From assembly GCF_000001735.4 (NCBI RefSeq), contig NC_003074.8, forward strand, positions 10,664,101 through 10,728,100: a stretch of DNA of 64,000 nt. The letters are read 5' to 3'. This document shows positions 1 through 11,624 of this stretch, one piece after another (position 1 is the first letter of the stretch; each line of letters begins with the position of its first letter). Below the pieces are notes generated by a model. The model was not told where the DNA came from. It searched no databases and saw only the letters and a list, made by a program, of their open reading frames with translations. The stretch is from Arabidopsis thaliana. Taxonomy: Eukaryota > Streptophyta > Magnoliopsida > Brassicales > Brassicaceae. The translations under genes were made by a program, and so were the position numbers.

Positions 1-1473
1 TAAGCTTGTTTTAGTTAAGTATTTCATGTATTATTTCTCACCACGATACATCTAATCTGACGTACTGAATTTCAAAACTTTTGATTTGTAGCATTTTATC
101 TAATAAATTACAAGTTAATTCTACAAAAATTGAAACCCATTCCATCGAATGCGTGGTTTAAGTCCCAAATTTTTATCTTCTAGATTTTTAAAATTTTTAA
201 TTTTAAACAAAATTAAAATAAAAAACGATTTTACAAGAGAAAGTTTTTGCCTTTTCGAGAAGAACCGCAACCTTCCCACAATCTAGAAATCAATCTCCAC
301 TTCTCAACAATGGAACAAAAATCTTTTATATCTCTCGAATTCAACAATGGAACAAAAAGCTTTCCTTAAAACAAAATTTTTTTATGTCAAACCATACGAG
401 CACAAAAGACAGATAAGTCTTTTGTTATTCTATATTTGATTTGAGCCAGAAGGAATATCTTTGCCAAAACGACCAAAGGCAAAGCCCATTTTGTGATTGC
501 CAAGAGCAACTTATCAGTAAAAGGTTAAAACATAGTCAAATTAAACCGGTAAGTGTTGGACTTTGGAATCCAAGATAATTACCAAGAGAACCAAGGATTC
601 CACCAAATAAAAATATATCTATTGTTGTAGTTTAGTATACAAATAAATATTTTATTAAAATAATACTAAATTAGTAACTAATTTCATTTATCACCAAAGT
701 GATTACAATAGAATAATCTATAACTTTTTGAGTGCATCTATAAAAAATGTCACTTAAGTAATAGCCACAATCCATTAGTATAAATTTTCGTTTGTTGAAA
801 AACGAAGGCCACTAGGGTGAAAGATGATTATGCTAAGGTATATTCACATCAAAATATATGGTGGTTCTATCATTTTCATTGTAGTTGTGTTCGTATATAG
901 GTTAGGTTAGTTAAAAACTATTTAAACTTTGTCATGAATATTCCTATATAAAAGTGCATATTTGACCATACCAAACCCATACATACCTAACCGGCTAAAC
1001 CCCATTTGCTCTAACAAAAGGTCTACGGTGACAACACCACACGCACGCATATGCAATAATAGTATTAACTATTAAGTATATGAAATACATATGAATATAT
1101 GCTTCTTCTTTTTTTGTTAACTAGGGAAAATCTAGAAATCTAGACCAATGCCTAAACTAATTTTCGAAATACAGAAATCGAATTTTCTTTCCACTAGAAA
1201 CGTTTACGGGTGGCTAATCTGTGACTGTGAGACATATACATTTCTCATGATATGTTGATATTAAGTGAGGTTGAGGCTGTGTCAAAAAAAAAAGAAAAAA
1301 AAAAGTGAGGTTGAGGTTTTGAATCTAAGCAAAGAAAGATCATACACAAACTCCATTGAGATGCAAATTTATCTCTCCTAATCCACTTAGATCATCCTCA
1401 AGGACGTATACATAATGTATTATGAATTAGATATTTCACCTTCGTGTCCACTACACTTCATTGGTAACAAATA
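1..1473. other. AT-rich spacer, no gene seen
   Basis: No open frame here resembles a known protein and I see no RNA gene. The DNA is AT-rich with homopolymer runs (A-tract near 1283-1303). It lies upstream of the MITE at 1474. Confidence 0.6.
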
Positions 1474-1691
1474 CTCTCTCTGAATTTGAGGTTTTGAGTT
1501 TTGCACATCTATTAAGAAAAAGTAAATTTTATATTTTTAGTTATTATTTTGTTAGTTTAATAATATTATTATTATTTATCTCATTCTTTTATTGGTCACA
1601 AACTAAATTAATGATGATACTTTTACAGAACATTAATCTTAATGGAATAAATTAAAAATTCAAAACATTAAATTTCTTGGAACAGATGGAG
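1474..1691. mobile_element. Stowaway/mariner-like MITE, 218 bp
   Basis: The left end reads CTCTCTCTG and the right end, reverse-complemented, reads CTCCATCTGTTCC. The two ends are related over about 35 bp as degenerate terminal inverted repeats and are flanked by TA dinucleotides at 1472-1473 and 1692-1693. No coding capacity. Size and ends match the elements at 57818-58030 and 60360-60578, so all three are probably one family. The family call is inference from end sequence and TA target. Confidence 0.55.
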
Positions 1692-2465
1692 TATATCATT
1701 AGGACTAATGATTGCAGATAGTGTGTAATCCAACTATATCATTTGGACTAATAATTGCAACTAGTGTTTTAAGAAGAATAAGTTCTAGCTAGTAATTATA
1801 AATGACGTTTATCGAGATATCTTGGATAATGGAATTAAACTTTTAAGCGTCTTCCTTGTATCCAATGAATTTTTATAATTTTATCAAATTAAACATGCCA
1901 GTTTTAATGCTATTGTCATCTTGTTGTTATAAAAATATCACACTCCAAAAAGATTGTAAGAATCCTTAAATATCAAAATTAACCAATAAAAATAACTACC
2001 ATCATGGTTGACAGAAAAAAAATTTAACTACCACTCGGTTCACAACAAGCATATGATTTACTGCAAAAGCTCACCATAATATATATGAATCGTTTCCGTG
2101 ACTTTTTCCAAAACAATATAAAGACGGTCGTAAAACTTTATCATCTGCGTAAATTGTTGTAACAAAGTTTTTTTAATTGTTTCTATTTATGTGATTTTCT
2201 AATTTTAGATCTATTATATTTATCAAAACTTTAGGGTTTTATATGTTTATTTTTGGGTTTTTTGAGTTATGAGTCCATGAGTTTGCTCAATTTGAGCTTA
2301 ATACTGAAAACACGGTTCTGTAGAATCGAAAAAACAAATTCGGATAAAGGATATATCACATAATATTTGTTTCGTTTTTCGTTGTTTTGTCGACGGATCA
2401 TGGAAAGGAAATGACAAGTTTTATGGATAAGAGTGATTTTGCACCTTATTAAATAGGAAGTCGCT
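1692..2465. other. AT-rich spacer with a short tandem repeat
   Basis: Just right of the MITE, a unit of about 41 bp is repeated once (around 1691-1725 and 1732-1766; both copies contain TATATCATT, then GGACTAAT, then a TGCA core). Nothing else recognised. Confidence 0.45.
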
Positions 2466-2780
2466 AACCATGGGAGTTGCTAATTTGCGTAGAAGTCTAT
2501 CTCCACTACATAAAGAAGTCGAAGCTGTACTCTGGATGATGAAGTGTATGATTGGTGCCGACAACCAAAAAATAACTTTTTTTACAGACTGTTCAGACTT
2601 GGTGAAGATGGTGTTTTCTCCAACCGAATGATTAGCATTTTCAATATATGTGGAAGAGTTCTAGAGCGACAAGGAAAAATTCACAAGTTTCCCTATATTT
2701 TTAAATTCTCGAACTGCAAATGTTATAGCGGACAATTTGATAAGAAAAATTCATACTGAACCGTTACATATTACATATGG
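2466..2780 (+). pseudogene. RNase H-like (RVT_3) relic, non-LTR retroelement type
   Basis: A conceptual reading across the region gives peptides such as SLSPLHKEVEA, KCMIGADNQ, TFFTDCSDLVKMV and NVIADNL. This pattern is typical of the RNase H-like domain in plant LINE (non-LTR) polyproteins: an acidic residue in the FFTDCSDLV strand and a final A-D helix. The frame is not open across the domain and no reverse transcriptase, endonuclease or poly(A) tail is recognisable, so it is an old fragment. It could also be a relic of a host RNase H-like gene of the same family. Confidence 0.5.
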
Positions 2781-3258
2781 AAATAATTTATTTAAAAATT
2801 GGCTTTTCTAACTTTTAAAAAAAAATTTGATGATAAAAAAAAAAGTTACAAATCCGAAATTAATTATGAAGAAAAAGAAAAGAGTCCGAAAATAATCAAC
2901 ATAATGTTTATGTAAAATGATCTATCTATAAGATAAGTCAACTTAAGGTAAAAAAACAAATTATATTTCAAATCGAACAAACTAGTCGAATAAAAAAGAA
3001 ATTCAACTACAAAAAAGACTAGACAATGATGGAATTTTGTTATAATTTGCTTTGAAAACTTTACTTAAAAATTACTATAATAATAATAATAATTAAAAAA
3101 TGACATCAAAGTCGACGACTACTCTATAATCCTTGCGACGACCGTTCAACACGTCTGACTTACATATTGTCTCTCTGCAACTTTTCATTGGCAGATACAC
3201 AAAATCTTTAATTCTTAATCCAAACCCAGAAACAACCTCTGAAACCACTTCATCATCC
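2781..3258 (+). promoter_or_regulatory. Upstream region and 5' leader of BIR2
   Basis: AT-rich DNA with a short TAA microsatellite around 3073-3095, then a more balanced leader from about 3120 to the ATG at 3259. The frame stays open upstream to 3133, but those 42 codons do not resemble a receptor-kinase N-terminus, so I treat them as leader. No clear TATA box was identified. Confidence 0.4.
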
Positions 3259-5076
3259 ATGAAAGAGATCGGCTCAAAACCAAGAAAGTTACTTCCTTTA
3301 TGCTTCATCATCTTCCTCTGTTTTTGTTCCTCTGTTATGGCTGCAGATGAAGACGACATAAGATGCTTAAGAGGACTCAAAGCATCTCTCACAGATCCTC
3401 AAAACGCGTTGAAATCATGGAACTTCGACAACACAACTCTTGGGTTTCTCTGTAACTTCGTTGGTGTGTCTTGTTGGAACAATCAGGAGAATAGGGTTAT
3501 CAATCTTGAGCTTCGTGATATGGGTTTATCTGGTAAAATCCCAGATTCTCTTCAATACTGTGCGAGTTTACAAAAACTTGATCTTTCTAGTAATCGATTG
3601 TCTGGTAATATCCCTACAGAGTTGTGTAATTGGTTACCTTTTTTGGTATCTCTTGATTTGTCAAACAATGAATTGAATGGTGAGATTCCTCCTGATTTAG
3701 CTAAGTGTAGCTTTGTGAATTCTTTGGTTTTGTCTGATAACCGGCTTTCGGGTCAAATCCCGGTTCAGTTCTCGGCTTTAGGGAGGTTAGGGAGGTTCTC
3801 TGTTGCTAATAATGATCTCTCAGGTCGCATTCCTGTGTTCTTTAGCTCACCGAGTTATTCCTCTGATGATTTTAGTGGGAATAAAGGTCTTTGTGGTCGT
3901 CCTTTATCTTCGAGTTGTGGTGGTTTAAGTAAGAAGAATCTTGGGATAATAATTGCAGCTGGTGTGTTTGGTGCTGCTGCATCAATGTTGTTAGCTTTTG
4001 GGATTTGGTGGTATTATCATTTGAAGTGGACAAGGAGACGAAGAAGCGGTTTAACCGAAGTAGGAGTTAGCGGTTTAGCGCAGAGACTTCGTAGTCATAA
4101 GCTTACTCAAGTGTCTTTGTTTCAGAAGCCTTTGGTTAAAGTTAAACTTGGGGATTTGATGGCTGCAACTAATAACTTCAACTCAGAGAACATTATTGTT
4201 TCCACTAGGACTGGGACTACCTATAAGGCGCTTCTTCCGGATGGTTCAGCGCTTGCGGTGAAGCATTTGAGTACGTGTAAGCTCGGGGAAAGGGAGTTTC
4301 GGTATGAGATGAATCAGCTATGGGAGCTTCGTCATTCTAACTTAGCACCGCTTCTTGGTTTCTGCGTTGTGGAAGAAGAGAAGTTTCTTGTTTACAAGTA
4401 TATGTCTAATGGGACACTTCACTCGTTGTTGGATTCAAATAGGGGTGAATTAGATTGGTCGACTCGGTTTAGGATTGGTTTAGGTGCTGCAAGAGGTTTA
4501 GCTTGGCTTCACCATGGATGTCGACCTCCAATTCTACACCAAAACATTTGTTCAAGTGTGATTCTCATTGACGAGGATTTCGATGCAAGGATAATAGATT
4601 CAGGGCTTGCAAGGCTTATGGTTCCCTCGGATAACAATGAGAGTAGTTTCATGACTGGTGACTTAGGAGAGTTTGGTTATGTAGCTCCTGAATATTCTAC
4701 CACAATGCTAGCATCATTAAAAGGTGATGTATATGGACTCGGTGTTGTCCTCTTGGAGTTGGCTACAGGGCTAAAAGCTGTAGGAGGTGAAGGTTTTAAA
4801 GGGAGTTTGGTGGATTGGGTGAAACAGCTTGAAAGCTCAGGTAGAATCGCTGAGACATTCGATGAAAACATTCGAGGGAAAGGACATGACGAAGAGATCT
4901 CGAAATTTGTTGAGATTGCTCTTAACTGTGTGAGTTCAAGACCTAAAGAGAGATGGTCAATGTTTCAGGCATACCAGTCACTGAAAGCTATTGCTGAGAA
5001 ACAAGGCTATTCGTTCTCCGAACAAGACGACGACTTCCCTTTGATTTTCGACACGCAAGAGAACGAGAAAGTGTGA
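3259..5076 (+). CDS. BIR2: LRR receptor-like pseudokinase BIR2 (At3g28450)
   Basis: 605 residues, single exon. Visible order: signal peptide (about 1-29), cysteine-flanked N-cap (C65, C72), about five leucine-rich repeats (roughly 80-200), C212/C220 cap, transmembrane helix (about 229-254), basic juxtamembrane stretch, then a kinase-like domain (about 300-590). Catalytic residues are degenerate: the glycine loop reads STRTGTTY, HRD is replaced by HQN (427-429) and DFG by DSG (447-449); the VAVK-type lysine K335 remains. This matches BIR2, known as a kinase-dead plasma-membrane receptor that holds BAK1 and limits its association with immune receptors such as FLS2. The start was chosen at the Met giving a standard secretory signal; the frame is open further upstream to 3133 but those residues look like leader. 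No introns. Identification is from memory of the family; the inactive motifs are read directly. Confidence 0.93.
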   Translation: MKEIGSKPRKLLPLCFIIFLCFCSSVMAADEDDIRCLRGLKASLTDPQNALKSWNFDNTTLGFLCNFVGVSCWNNQENRVINLELRDMGLSGKIPDSLQYCASLQKLDLSSNRLSGNIPTELCNWLPFLVSLDLSNNELNGEIPPDLAKCSFVNSLVLSDNRLSGQIPVQFSALGRLGRFSVANNDLSGRIPVFFSSPSYSSDDFSGNKGLCGRPLSSSCGGLSKKNLGIIIAAGVFGAAASMLLAFGIWWYYHLKWTRRRRSGLTEVGVSGLAQRLRSHKLTQVSLFQKPLVKVKLGDLMAATNNFNSENIIVSTRTGTTYKALLPDGSALAVKHLSTCKLGEREFRYEMNQLWELRHSNLAPLLGFCVVEEEKFLVYKYMSNGTLHSLLDSNRGELDWSTRFRIGLGAARGLAWLHHGCRPPILHQNICSSVILIDEDFDARIIDSGLARLMVPSDNNESSFMTGDLGEFGYVAPEYSTTMLASLKGDVYGLGVVLLELATGLKAVGGEGFKGSLVDWVKQLESSGRIAETFDENIRGKGHDEEISKFVEIALNCVSSRPKERWSMFQAYQSLKAIAEKQGYSFSEQDDDFPLIFDTQENEKV

Positions 5077-6119
5077 AAATGAACCTTTTATGATACGAGG
5101 AGGAAGTAAGAGTATAATTATTTGTTGTCTATATCATCTTGTACTACTTGTAGAGACACTATATGTTATTGTAAAAACAGAAATGTATATGTTATTTGTT
5201 TTCTCTTGTGTCAAAGTCTTTAGACATGTTATGTGTTGCAAGTGTGTCTTTCTATAGTATTGGAAGAGTGACAAAATAATTTTTTCACTTGTATTTTCTT
5301 TTAAGAACAAAAAGAAAGTGAACAACAGGATAAAGAAGATGTCTCTGCAGAATCTTACTTTAGGGGTCTGCTTCTCGATACAGTCAAAATCAATCCCAGA
5401 AAAGAAGCTAAAGAAGGCAAGAAAGAAAGAGAAAGACAAGTTTTTAGCATCTATGGTCACTCACTCCTTTTGAATTTCACTTTGTAAGATGCTATCAAAA
5501 TTACACAGAGAATATAAGATTCCCAAAGTTCACAAGAACCCAAAAATGAAAATGTATGTGATTCTAAAGTTGTGCAAGGACAAGCCTTGTATTAAGATGC
5601 AAATATCATTGGAGTGGGAGAATGATTTTTGAAAATGGAGCAACTTTAGTTTAATGGTTTTTTGCTTTAGCCAGAGGAAACATAAAAAAGCAAACTTTAA
5701 AGTTAACAGATTCTAAAACAAAAGGCAAATAAAGAAAGATGAGGAAAACAGGAAACAGAGAGTTAGATAAAGACATAAGCCTATAATAACTAAATACAAA
5801 TGTTATTACAAAAACTCTTAAGAAGTCTTTAATATCTTAGCAACAATCTTCTGAATGATTTTCAATCTTTAGACACAATGTTCCAAAACGAAAGAGAGAG
5901 CAGAGACTTCACCTTCCAAAATTCTACAGAGCAAGACTTCACAAAGCTATGAGTTCATAGCATATCTCTAACATCTGAAGTTAATGATTGCCTCAGAAAA
6001 AATAGTAGCTTCTTGACGTGGAAACGTAATTGAGAGGTTGAATACTTCACTGTGTCTTGAGACGGTAGAAAAACCCGAAAATGAACGAAGCCCGCATGAC
6101 ATAAACATTACAGTCAATA
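5077..6119. other. BIR2 3' region and CLE25 downstream spacer
   Basis: The two flanking genes converge here. BIR2 3' UTR probably occupies the first 150-200 bases (AT-rich with polyadenylation-like AATAAT motifs near 5275) and the CLE25 3' UTR lies at the right end. No further gene supported. Confidence 0.5.
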
Positions 6120-6831
6120 TCATACTCTTGGTGGCCGTCTCGAAGTTTCTGCTTTCCTGAAGAAATAGATTTGAAACAAAAGCTTATTAAAGTAGAGTTC
6201 TTTCTGCAGTAATAAACTTTAACTAAAGTGGTCAAAGTTCTTCACAAGTGCCTTTAATTCTTCTCTAAGGCTTTAAAATTAGATAAAGAAGAAGCTTTTA
6301 CTAAAACATGATAACATTGTCTGCTTTCAAAAGACGAGCTCTTTAATGTACACAAAATGTATAGTGACACTGAAAAGAAGGAAAGAACAAGAATTCTGCA
6401 TGCTAATAATCTTTTTAGAAACCAGTGATTATCGGTATCTGTGTATACAGTGACAACAAAAAAACTTGAACAGAGGAAACACTAATATTGGATGATTAGT
6501 TTTTGTATAAACGAACTTTAAACAAACTTCATGACAAAGTTCTCAAAACGCTTGATCTCTGGTAGCAAACTCAAAGAAGCAAAAGTAAAAGATTGAAAAT
6601 TCGAGAGAGAAGGGATAAGAACCTGTTGTGGATAGGATCAGGTCCATTAGGAACTTTTCGCTTGCTTACATGAAACAGATTCACATCCTTACCACTAAAC
6701 CGCAAAGTCTTGACATTTTCTGATGATGGAACACTTGGTGCAGAGTTTGCTAAGATACCGACAAGAAGAAACACAATCAAACCCAAAGATGCAATCACTC
6801 CAACCAAAGCTCTAATGCCATTTCCACCCAT
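6120..6831 (-). CDS. CLE25: CLE25 signalling peptide precursor (At3g28455)
   Basis: Two coding exons on the minus strand: 6831-6623 and 6156-6120, intron 6622-6157 (GT..AG, donor CAG/GTTCTT, acceptor TTCAG/G). The spliced product is 81 residues, the length I recall for CLE25. Residues 1-30 form a hydrophobic signal segment (MGGNGIRALVGVIASLGLIV...), followed by a variable region and the CLE motif RKVPNGPDPIHN at 58-69. The codon for Arg70 is split by the intron and a basic tail (KAETSRRPPRV) follows. Known role: a secreted dodecapeptide with hydroxylated prolines, expressed in vasculature, reported as a root-to-shoot dehydration signal perceived by BAM receptors. The exon 2 assignment is my own splice reading and rests on consensus sites plus the expected length. 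Extra introns in the 5' UTR (6840-7050) are possible. Confidence 0.92.
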
Positions 6832-8572
6832 ACTGAAACCTATGTCCCTACAGCTTCCTGTTTAACATAAACAACTGACCAACCAAACCCAAGAATAAAC
6901 TGAGCAGAACATCCATGATGTTGGTGAAGTGACTGTCACATAAATAGAGAGAGATATCTTTGGACAGAAGAGGCTCAAAAAAGGGGAAAGCGAAATGGGA
7001 AGCAAAAAACAAGCATTTAGGTTGTTTTTATATACCTTGGAAGACAAATCCGTGATTGGCCCTATTTAAAGATGAAGCAACACAAAGCAACAATATACAT
7101 ACGTAGGTGTCCACGTAGAGAGAGAGAGAGGAGGCAAGAGCAAGTGAAAGTTAAGAAAAAACATATCTTTATGTAACATATGGGCCCGTTGAGTACCTTT
7201 TTCTTTGCTTTGATTTGTGAATTTTCATGCAGCAAACCATTGGGGACCTCACAAGCTCCCTTAACTACATATATTTTAAGCCATTTTAAAAGCAGAGGAC
7301 AGTGTACCTTTTGTGACTGAGTGTATTAGCAAGCCTACTACTTTCCTTACCACTATCTTAAATCACTTGGATGTTTCCTTTAAACAATAACAAAATCAAT
7401 TAAGAATGTAACAATACACAAGTAAGATAACCAAACCTGTGAAAAGGAGCTAGAGCCTACAATTTTTCTTCCTTGTTAAGTATTCCCTCCCTACCAAAAG
7501 CCAATTAGCAGCAAGAAATGTATGCTTGTTCTTCATAACCTTTAAACGATAAACTAAAGCAAAAACATTAAGAAACATATCTAAACTGTGAAAAAAAAAG
7601 AATCTATATCTGATTGACAGCTAGGGAAGATTGAGCCAGTTTGTTTCCATGACACAAGCAAACTTCCTTTTGGCCTTGGTGGGAAAGAAAAGCTTGCCTT
7701 CTAACATAGTAAAGCCAAAGTTTGAACAGATCTGGCCCCACAATTTCATTACTATATATCAGTTTCTCCTATATCATTTAGAATCTTACACATGGTCAGG
7801 ATAGTGTCCTTATAGCATTGATTCTCACAGTGATTGTGTGAGCAAAGCCATGCCAGTATTGCACTCTAGAGGTGTCAAGTTACATGCTCTACTGAAGTGT
7901 TATGCACCAAAGTAAATTAAATTAGAAATAAAGAAAGAATGATTTAACACATACCTCAGTTACGTCACTTTCGGTATGGTTTTCTTTAATACGAAGTGAT
8001 TCTTACGATTGTTACGGATGTATATGATACATAGATATAGAAACAATGAGTAGCATGGTGGCTCTCTCAGACCTTAAGAGCATCAAAAGAGGCCATATGT
8101 AATAGTAAAAAGGAGAAACTCTAACTGACTTCATATCTCAAACTGTATACAGATTACAGCTATATCTCTACTTCACAGACACACACAAGCCGACATACAC
8201 CATTACCGATTTTAGAACTATCATAAGACTGCAACTTGTATCCAGCTTTAGTATTTGGCTACAAACAAAATGGCGACTGACGGACAAAAGCACCTGCAAA
8301 AATTTAAACTGAGGAACTAAGAATATGTGACATGAAGAAACAGAACTGAAAACAAAATGATCATGTATCACATGACAGAAGTAAATGCTCCTAGTCAAAG
8401 CTTTTGAAATGTAACAGCCAGAGGAGTAGTGAATATATATACTCATTTACACTGGAAACACTTACACTAGTATTCAAAGGTTAGAAGGAACTAGCTCTTC
8501 AGTCACAGTCTCTCTTCATTGCCTTAAACCGAAAAAAATGGCCAGATATAACTGTCGACAATCACTGTGGCT
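6832..8572. other. CLE25 upstream region / methyltransferase 3' flank
   Basis: The 6832-7100 part is probably CLE25 5' UTR and promoter, with a GA-rich run at 7118-7134 and a TATA-like stretch near 7028. From 7100 to about 8150 I see no gene. The final 400 bases are likely 3' UTR of the minus-strand methyltransferase. A 92-codon minus-strand frame (8168-8446) has no recognisable features. Confidence 0.45.
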
Positions 8573-10197
8573 TTAAGATTTTCTTGGCTTCTGAGCCCAT
8601 TTTGGTCCATATATAGCTAGATGTGTCCGGCCAAACCTTCTATCAGTCATCTATGAGAAAAAATTTCCCATCAACATTCATACAACCCCATTCATCAAAC
8701 AAGTAATAAAAGGGAAGTAATTACCTTTTCAAGGCATCCACATGAATCAAGCATTGTTGTTCGTGATGGGTACTCGACCAACTAGGTCAGATTTTGTCCA
8801 AAAGAGGACGAGTATTACACATTGACCCAAAATCCTTATAAGATGGTTTAAAAAGGGAAATATATAGCTACTCACAATAAAAGTATTTTCCCCAATCGCT
8901 GGTGACTTAGCAATCTGATCCATCAGAACCTCATAATCAACCTCCATGTAAGGTGGCGTAACGCTGATATAATCAAACACTCCATCCTTACCTGATAGTA
9001 AAGAAAAGTCTTAATATAGGTTCTATTTAAAGCTGAAGTTAAGTGGTGAAATTGACAATAACATCTTCAAGACTAGACATACCTACTAATTTATCAGCAC
9101 GTTCCAGGAAGTTTTCAACTCGAGCAGTGTGTATAACCGAAGCATCAACAAACCCAGTGTGTTCCAAGTTTGGTTGTAGAACATTTGAAACAACCCAAGG
9201 ATCCATCTCAACAAAATGTGCCTGTTGAGAAATAATTCAAGTCCAAGATGGAAACACATGTTTAGTGATCACTTAAAGTAAAAGAGAATCCAACAAAGAT
9301 CATACAATCACAGTTCTTTATTTCTTTGCTACCTCAGAACATCCTCGACTGATTGCTTCAATCCCAACAGACCCTGTACCACTATACAAATCCAACCACC
9401 TACCAGGACGCAGAGACGTTGGACAACCACCAGCAGCCTAAATAATGAGAAGAATCATGTTAACTCAGACACCAACAAACGCAGAAGCTCCTAAAATTAG
9501 TTACTCTTACCTGGAGAATTCCAAAAGCTGCTCCTTTAACAACTTCCATCATAGGTCTCACATCCATTCCCTTAAGAGAAAGCAATTTCTTTCGTTTCGC
9601 CGTTCCTGCAAGAACCTAAAACAATCTACACATTATAGATATCCAACAACAGTAACCCCCAAAGCAAAACACAATAAAATAAGCAAATACACACCTGCAG
9701 TAACCTATGAGTTGTTCTTGGCTGTACAACAACAACTTCTTCTACTTGTTGACTATTCCTTCCACTCATTTTCTCTTCTTTCCTTCTCGCCTTCTACAAT
9801 GAGAACTAAAAGTTTCATCTCTCAACTATTCATCACAAACCAAAAAAAAACAATTATGGAAAAAAAAAACAGACCTTAGATTGAGACCCAAAGTCATCAT
9901 TAGCATCATAACCATATCGTTCCAGCAACAATTTCTTATCCTCACTTGCCAAACCAGTTCCTGAATCTGAAAACCCACAAGACATAAACTGAGAAAAGAC
10001 AGAACTTTATGAATGATTCTGTGAAAGATGCAAAATTTCACACTTTTACGACTCGAGACGACGAATGTTCGAACACGCAGTGGAGTAGAACCCTTAAAGA
10101 GATGAATTTGAGGGAAAGAAGAATACGAAACACCCAGATTCTTATTCATGTCAATGTTGATTCCTAGTGGAGAGAAAGATGACAACAAAACCGCCAT
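8573..10197 (-). CDS. AT3G28460: RsmD-family rRNA (guanine-N2) methyltransferase, probably plastid (At3g28460)
   Basis: Nine exons read from consensus splice sites: 10197-10044, 9966-9875, 9793-9695, 9615-9511, 9437-9333, 9221-9083, 8991-8876, 8781-8725, 8650-8573. Together they make 945 nt, 314 residues plus stop. The N-terminus (about 1-55) is Ser/Arg-rich and poor in acids, like a transit peptide. RsmD hallmarks in order: MDVRPMMEVVKGAAFGIL (substrate-side motif, exon 4), SAM motif I DLYSGTGSVG at 166-175, motif II VEMDP (190), catalytic motif IV TPPY at 243-246, and a C-terminal RRFGRTHLAIY strand. Bacterial RsmD methylates G966 of 16S rRNA; by homology this protein would modify the equivalent guanine in plastid 16S rRNA. 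Plastid targeting is inference. Exon 1/2 junction uses donor A/GTGTGA, the least certain join. Confidence 0.88.
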
Positions 10198-10478
10198 TGC
10201 TGATAAAGTTTTCGACTTTGGGAGCTTGCAGAGAGAAATCGTCTGCAGAGAAGACGAATGATAGAAATAGAGTTAAAACCTTCTTCCAGAGCCAGAGGAT
10301 CTATTTCTGTATCAAAAGGTGTTTAATTTTGAGCTTTGTATTTCAAGAGACTTGGTTACTACTTAAGTACTAAGTAAGTACTAATAAGAGAAGAGATATA
10401 ACTTATTGAAAAAACATAGTTCTTGAAAATCATAAACCAGTTACAAGAGAAGTAACAACAATAGGGAAAAGAAGGGAT
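10198..10478. promoter_or_regulatory. Methyltransferase 5' region / MYB35 3' UTR
   Basis: This 281-bp gap between two minus-strand genes holds the leader and promoter of the methyltransferase (right of 10197) and the 3' UTR of MYB35. No extra gene seen. Confidence 0.5.
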
Positions 10479-11624
10479 CTAATAATCGAAATCATTCAAG
10501 AGTTGAGGAAACTGTGACAACATCTCTTGGTCTTTATCTAGTATTTCGTCAACGAAGGAACTCGCGGAATGACATGTTCCCGAGGCCTTTGAATCGATGT
10601 TTTGAGAGATGTATTCGGCTTCGATGTTGAAATGATGTTCGTTCTGCGTAAAAGTGAGGTCGCTAGTAGCTGAGGATCCCACTACTTGAGGAACCGGGTC
10701 CGAGAGAAGGAAATCGCTCCAGTAGAAGTTAGTAACCGGTGTTTGAGGTACTTGGTTTGGCTGAGTGATACTAGTAGAAGATGATGAGGAAGAGCATGAA
10801 GATGTGGTTCCATTGAGCAGATGATTTGGATGGCTATAGAAATGAAATGGAGTAGTTTGGTACTCAGAGGAATTTGTAAACATCATTGGAGAGTTGGTGT
10901 AATAACTCTCATGGTTTGTTGTTGTGTTTCTCATCATTTCCCAAGCTGAGTTGGATTGTGTGAGTATAGAGTTGTTAGATGGTTCTGTTTTGAAGGATGC
11001 ATTTCCATGGCCGCTAATGTTTCTGAATTCTGCAAGGAGTTGAGAAACCGGTTTATGAGTCACCGGGTCTATCCCCATTTTCATCAGCTTCTTCTTCAGC
11101 TTTGTGTTCCAGTGATTCTTCACATCATTATCCGTTCTTCCTGGAAGCTTTCGTGCAATGGAAGACCACCTGAAAACATCAGAGGTTACAATTATTACTA
11201 ATGAGATAAAAAGTTTGATAGATTCTTGTCATTGTTAAAAAGTTAGTTAGCAATTAGGTTGCTTCATTACCTGCTGCCAATGGCTCTATGACACTCAATG
11301 ATAAGCTCTTCTTCTTGGGTAGAGAAGCTGTCATGTTTAAGGTCAGGTCTTAAGTAATTAGTCCATCTTAGTCTACAGCTCTTTCCACATCGATTCAGAC
11401 CTGCGCCGAAGAACGAAAAATAACTCAGACTTGTTTGAAATGAGATTTCTTAAGAGTTAAGAGAAATGAGAGAGTTTTTTTTTGGAAAAACCTGCTTTTT
11501 TGGGGATCAAGCTCCAGTTTCCTACACCATGGATAGCAACATAAGCAAGGATCTTAGCGTCTTCTTCCTCGGTCCAGAGACCTTTCTTGACATTGGACTT
11601 GTCACAACAAGGAGGTCTTCCCAT
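10479..11624 (-). CDS. MYB35: R2R3-MYB transcription factor MYB35/TDF1 (At3g28470)
   Basis: Three exons: 11624-11492, 11400-11271, 11169-10479 (954 nt, 317 residues). The product begins [15 protein letters not shown], the standard plant R2R3 start. The R2 repeat follows ([13 protein letters not shown]..., with W residues in GNWSLIP and RLRWTNYL), then R3 ([33 protein letters not shown]). The intron positions (after Gly of KKAG and within GSR/W) are the canonical R2R3-MYB positions. The C-terminus is Ser/Thr/Asn-rich and acidic near the end ([22 protein letters not shown]), consistent with an activation region. Known role: nuclear regulator of tapetum differentiation and pollen development, acting downstream of DYT1 and upstream of AMS/MYB80. 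An in-frame extension upstream to 11771 is leader, not protein. Confidence 0.95.

Noticed and set aside
5134-5460. 108-codon minus-strand frame after BIR2
   Set aside because: Covers the 3' UTR of BIR2 with low-complexity Phe/Leu/Ser codons. No support.
9445-9879. 144-codon plus-strand frame
   Set aside because: Runs antisense across exons and introns of the methyltransferase, whose exons have proper splice sites and conserved motifs.
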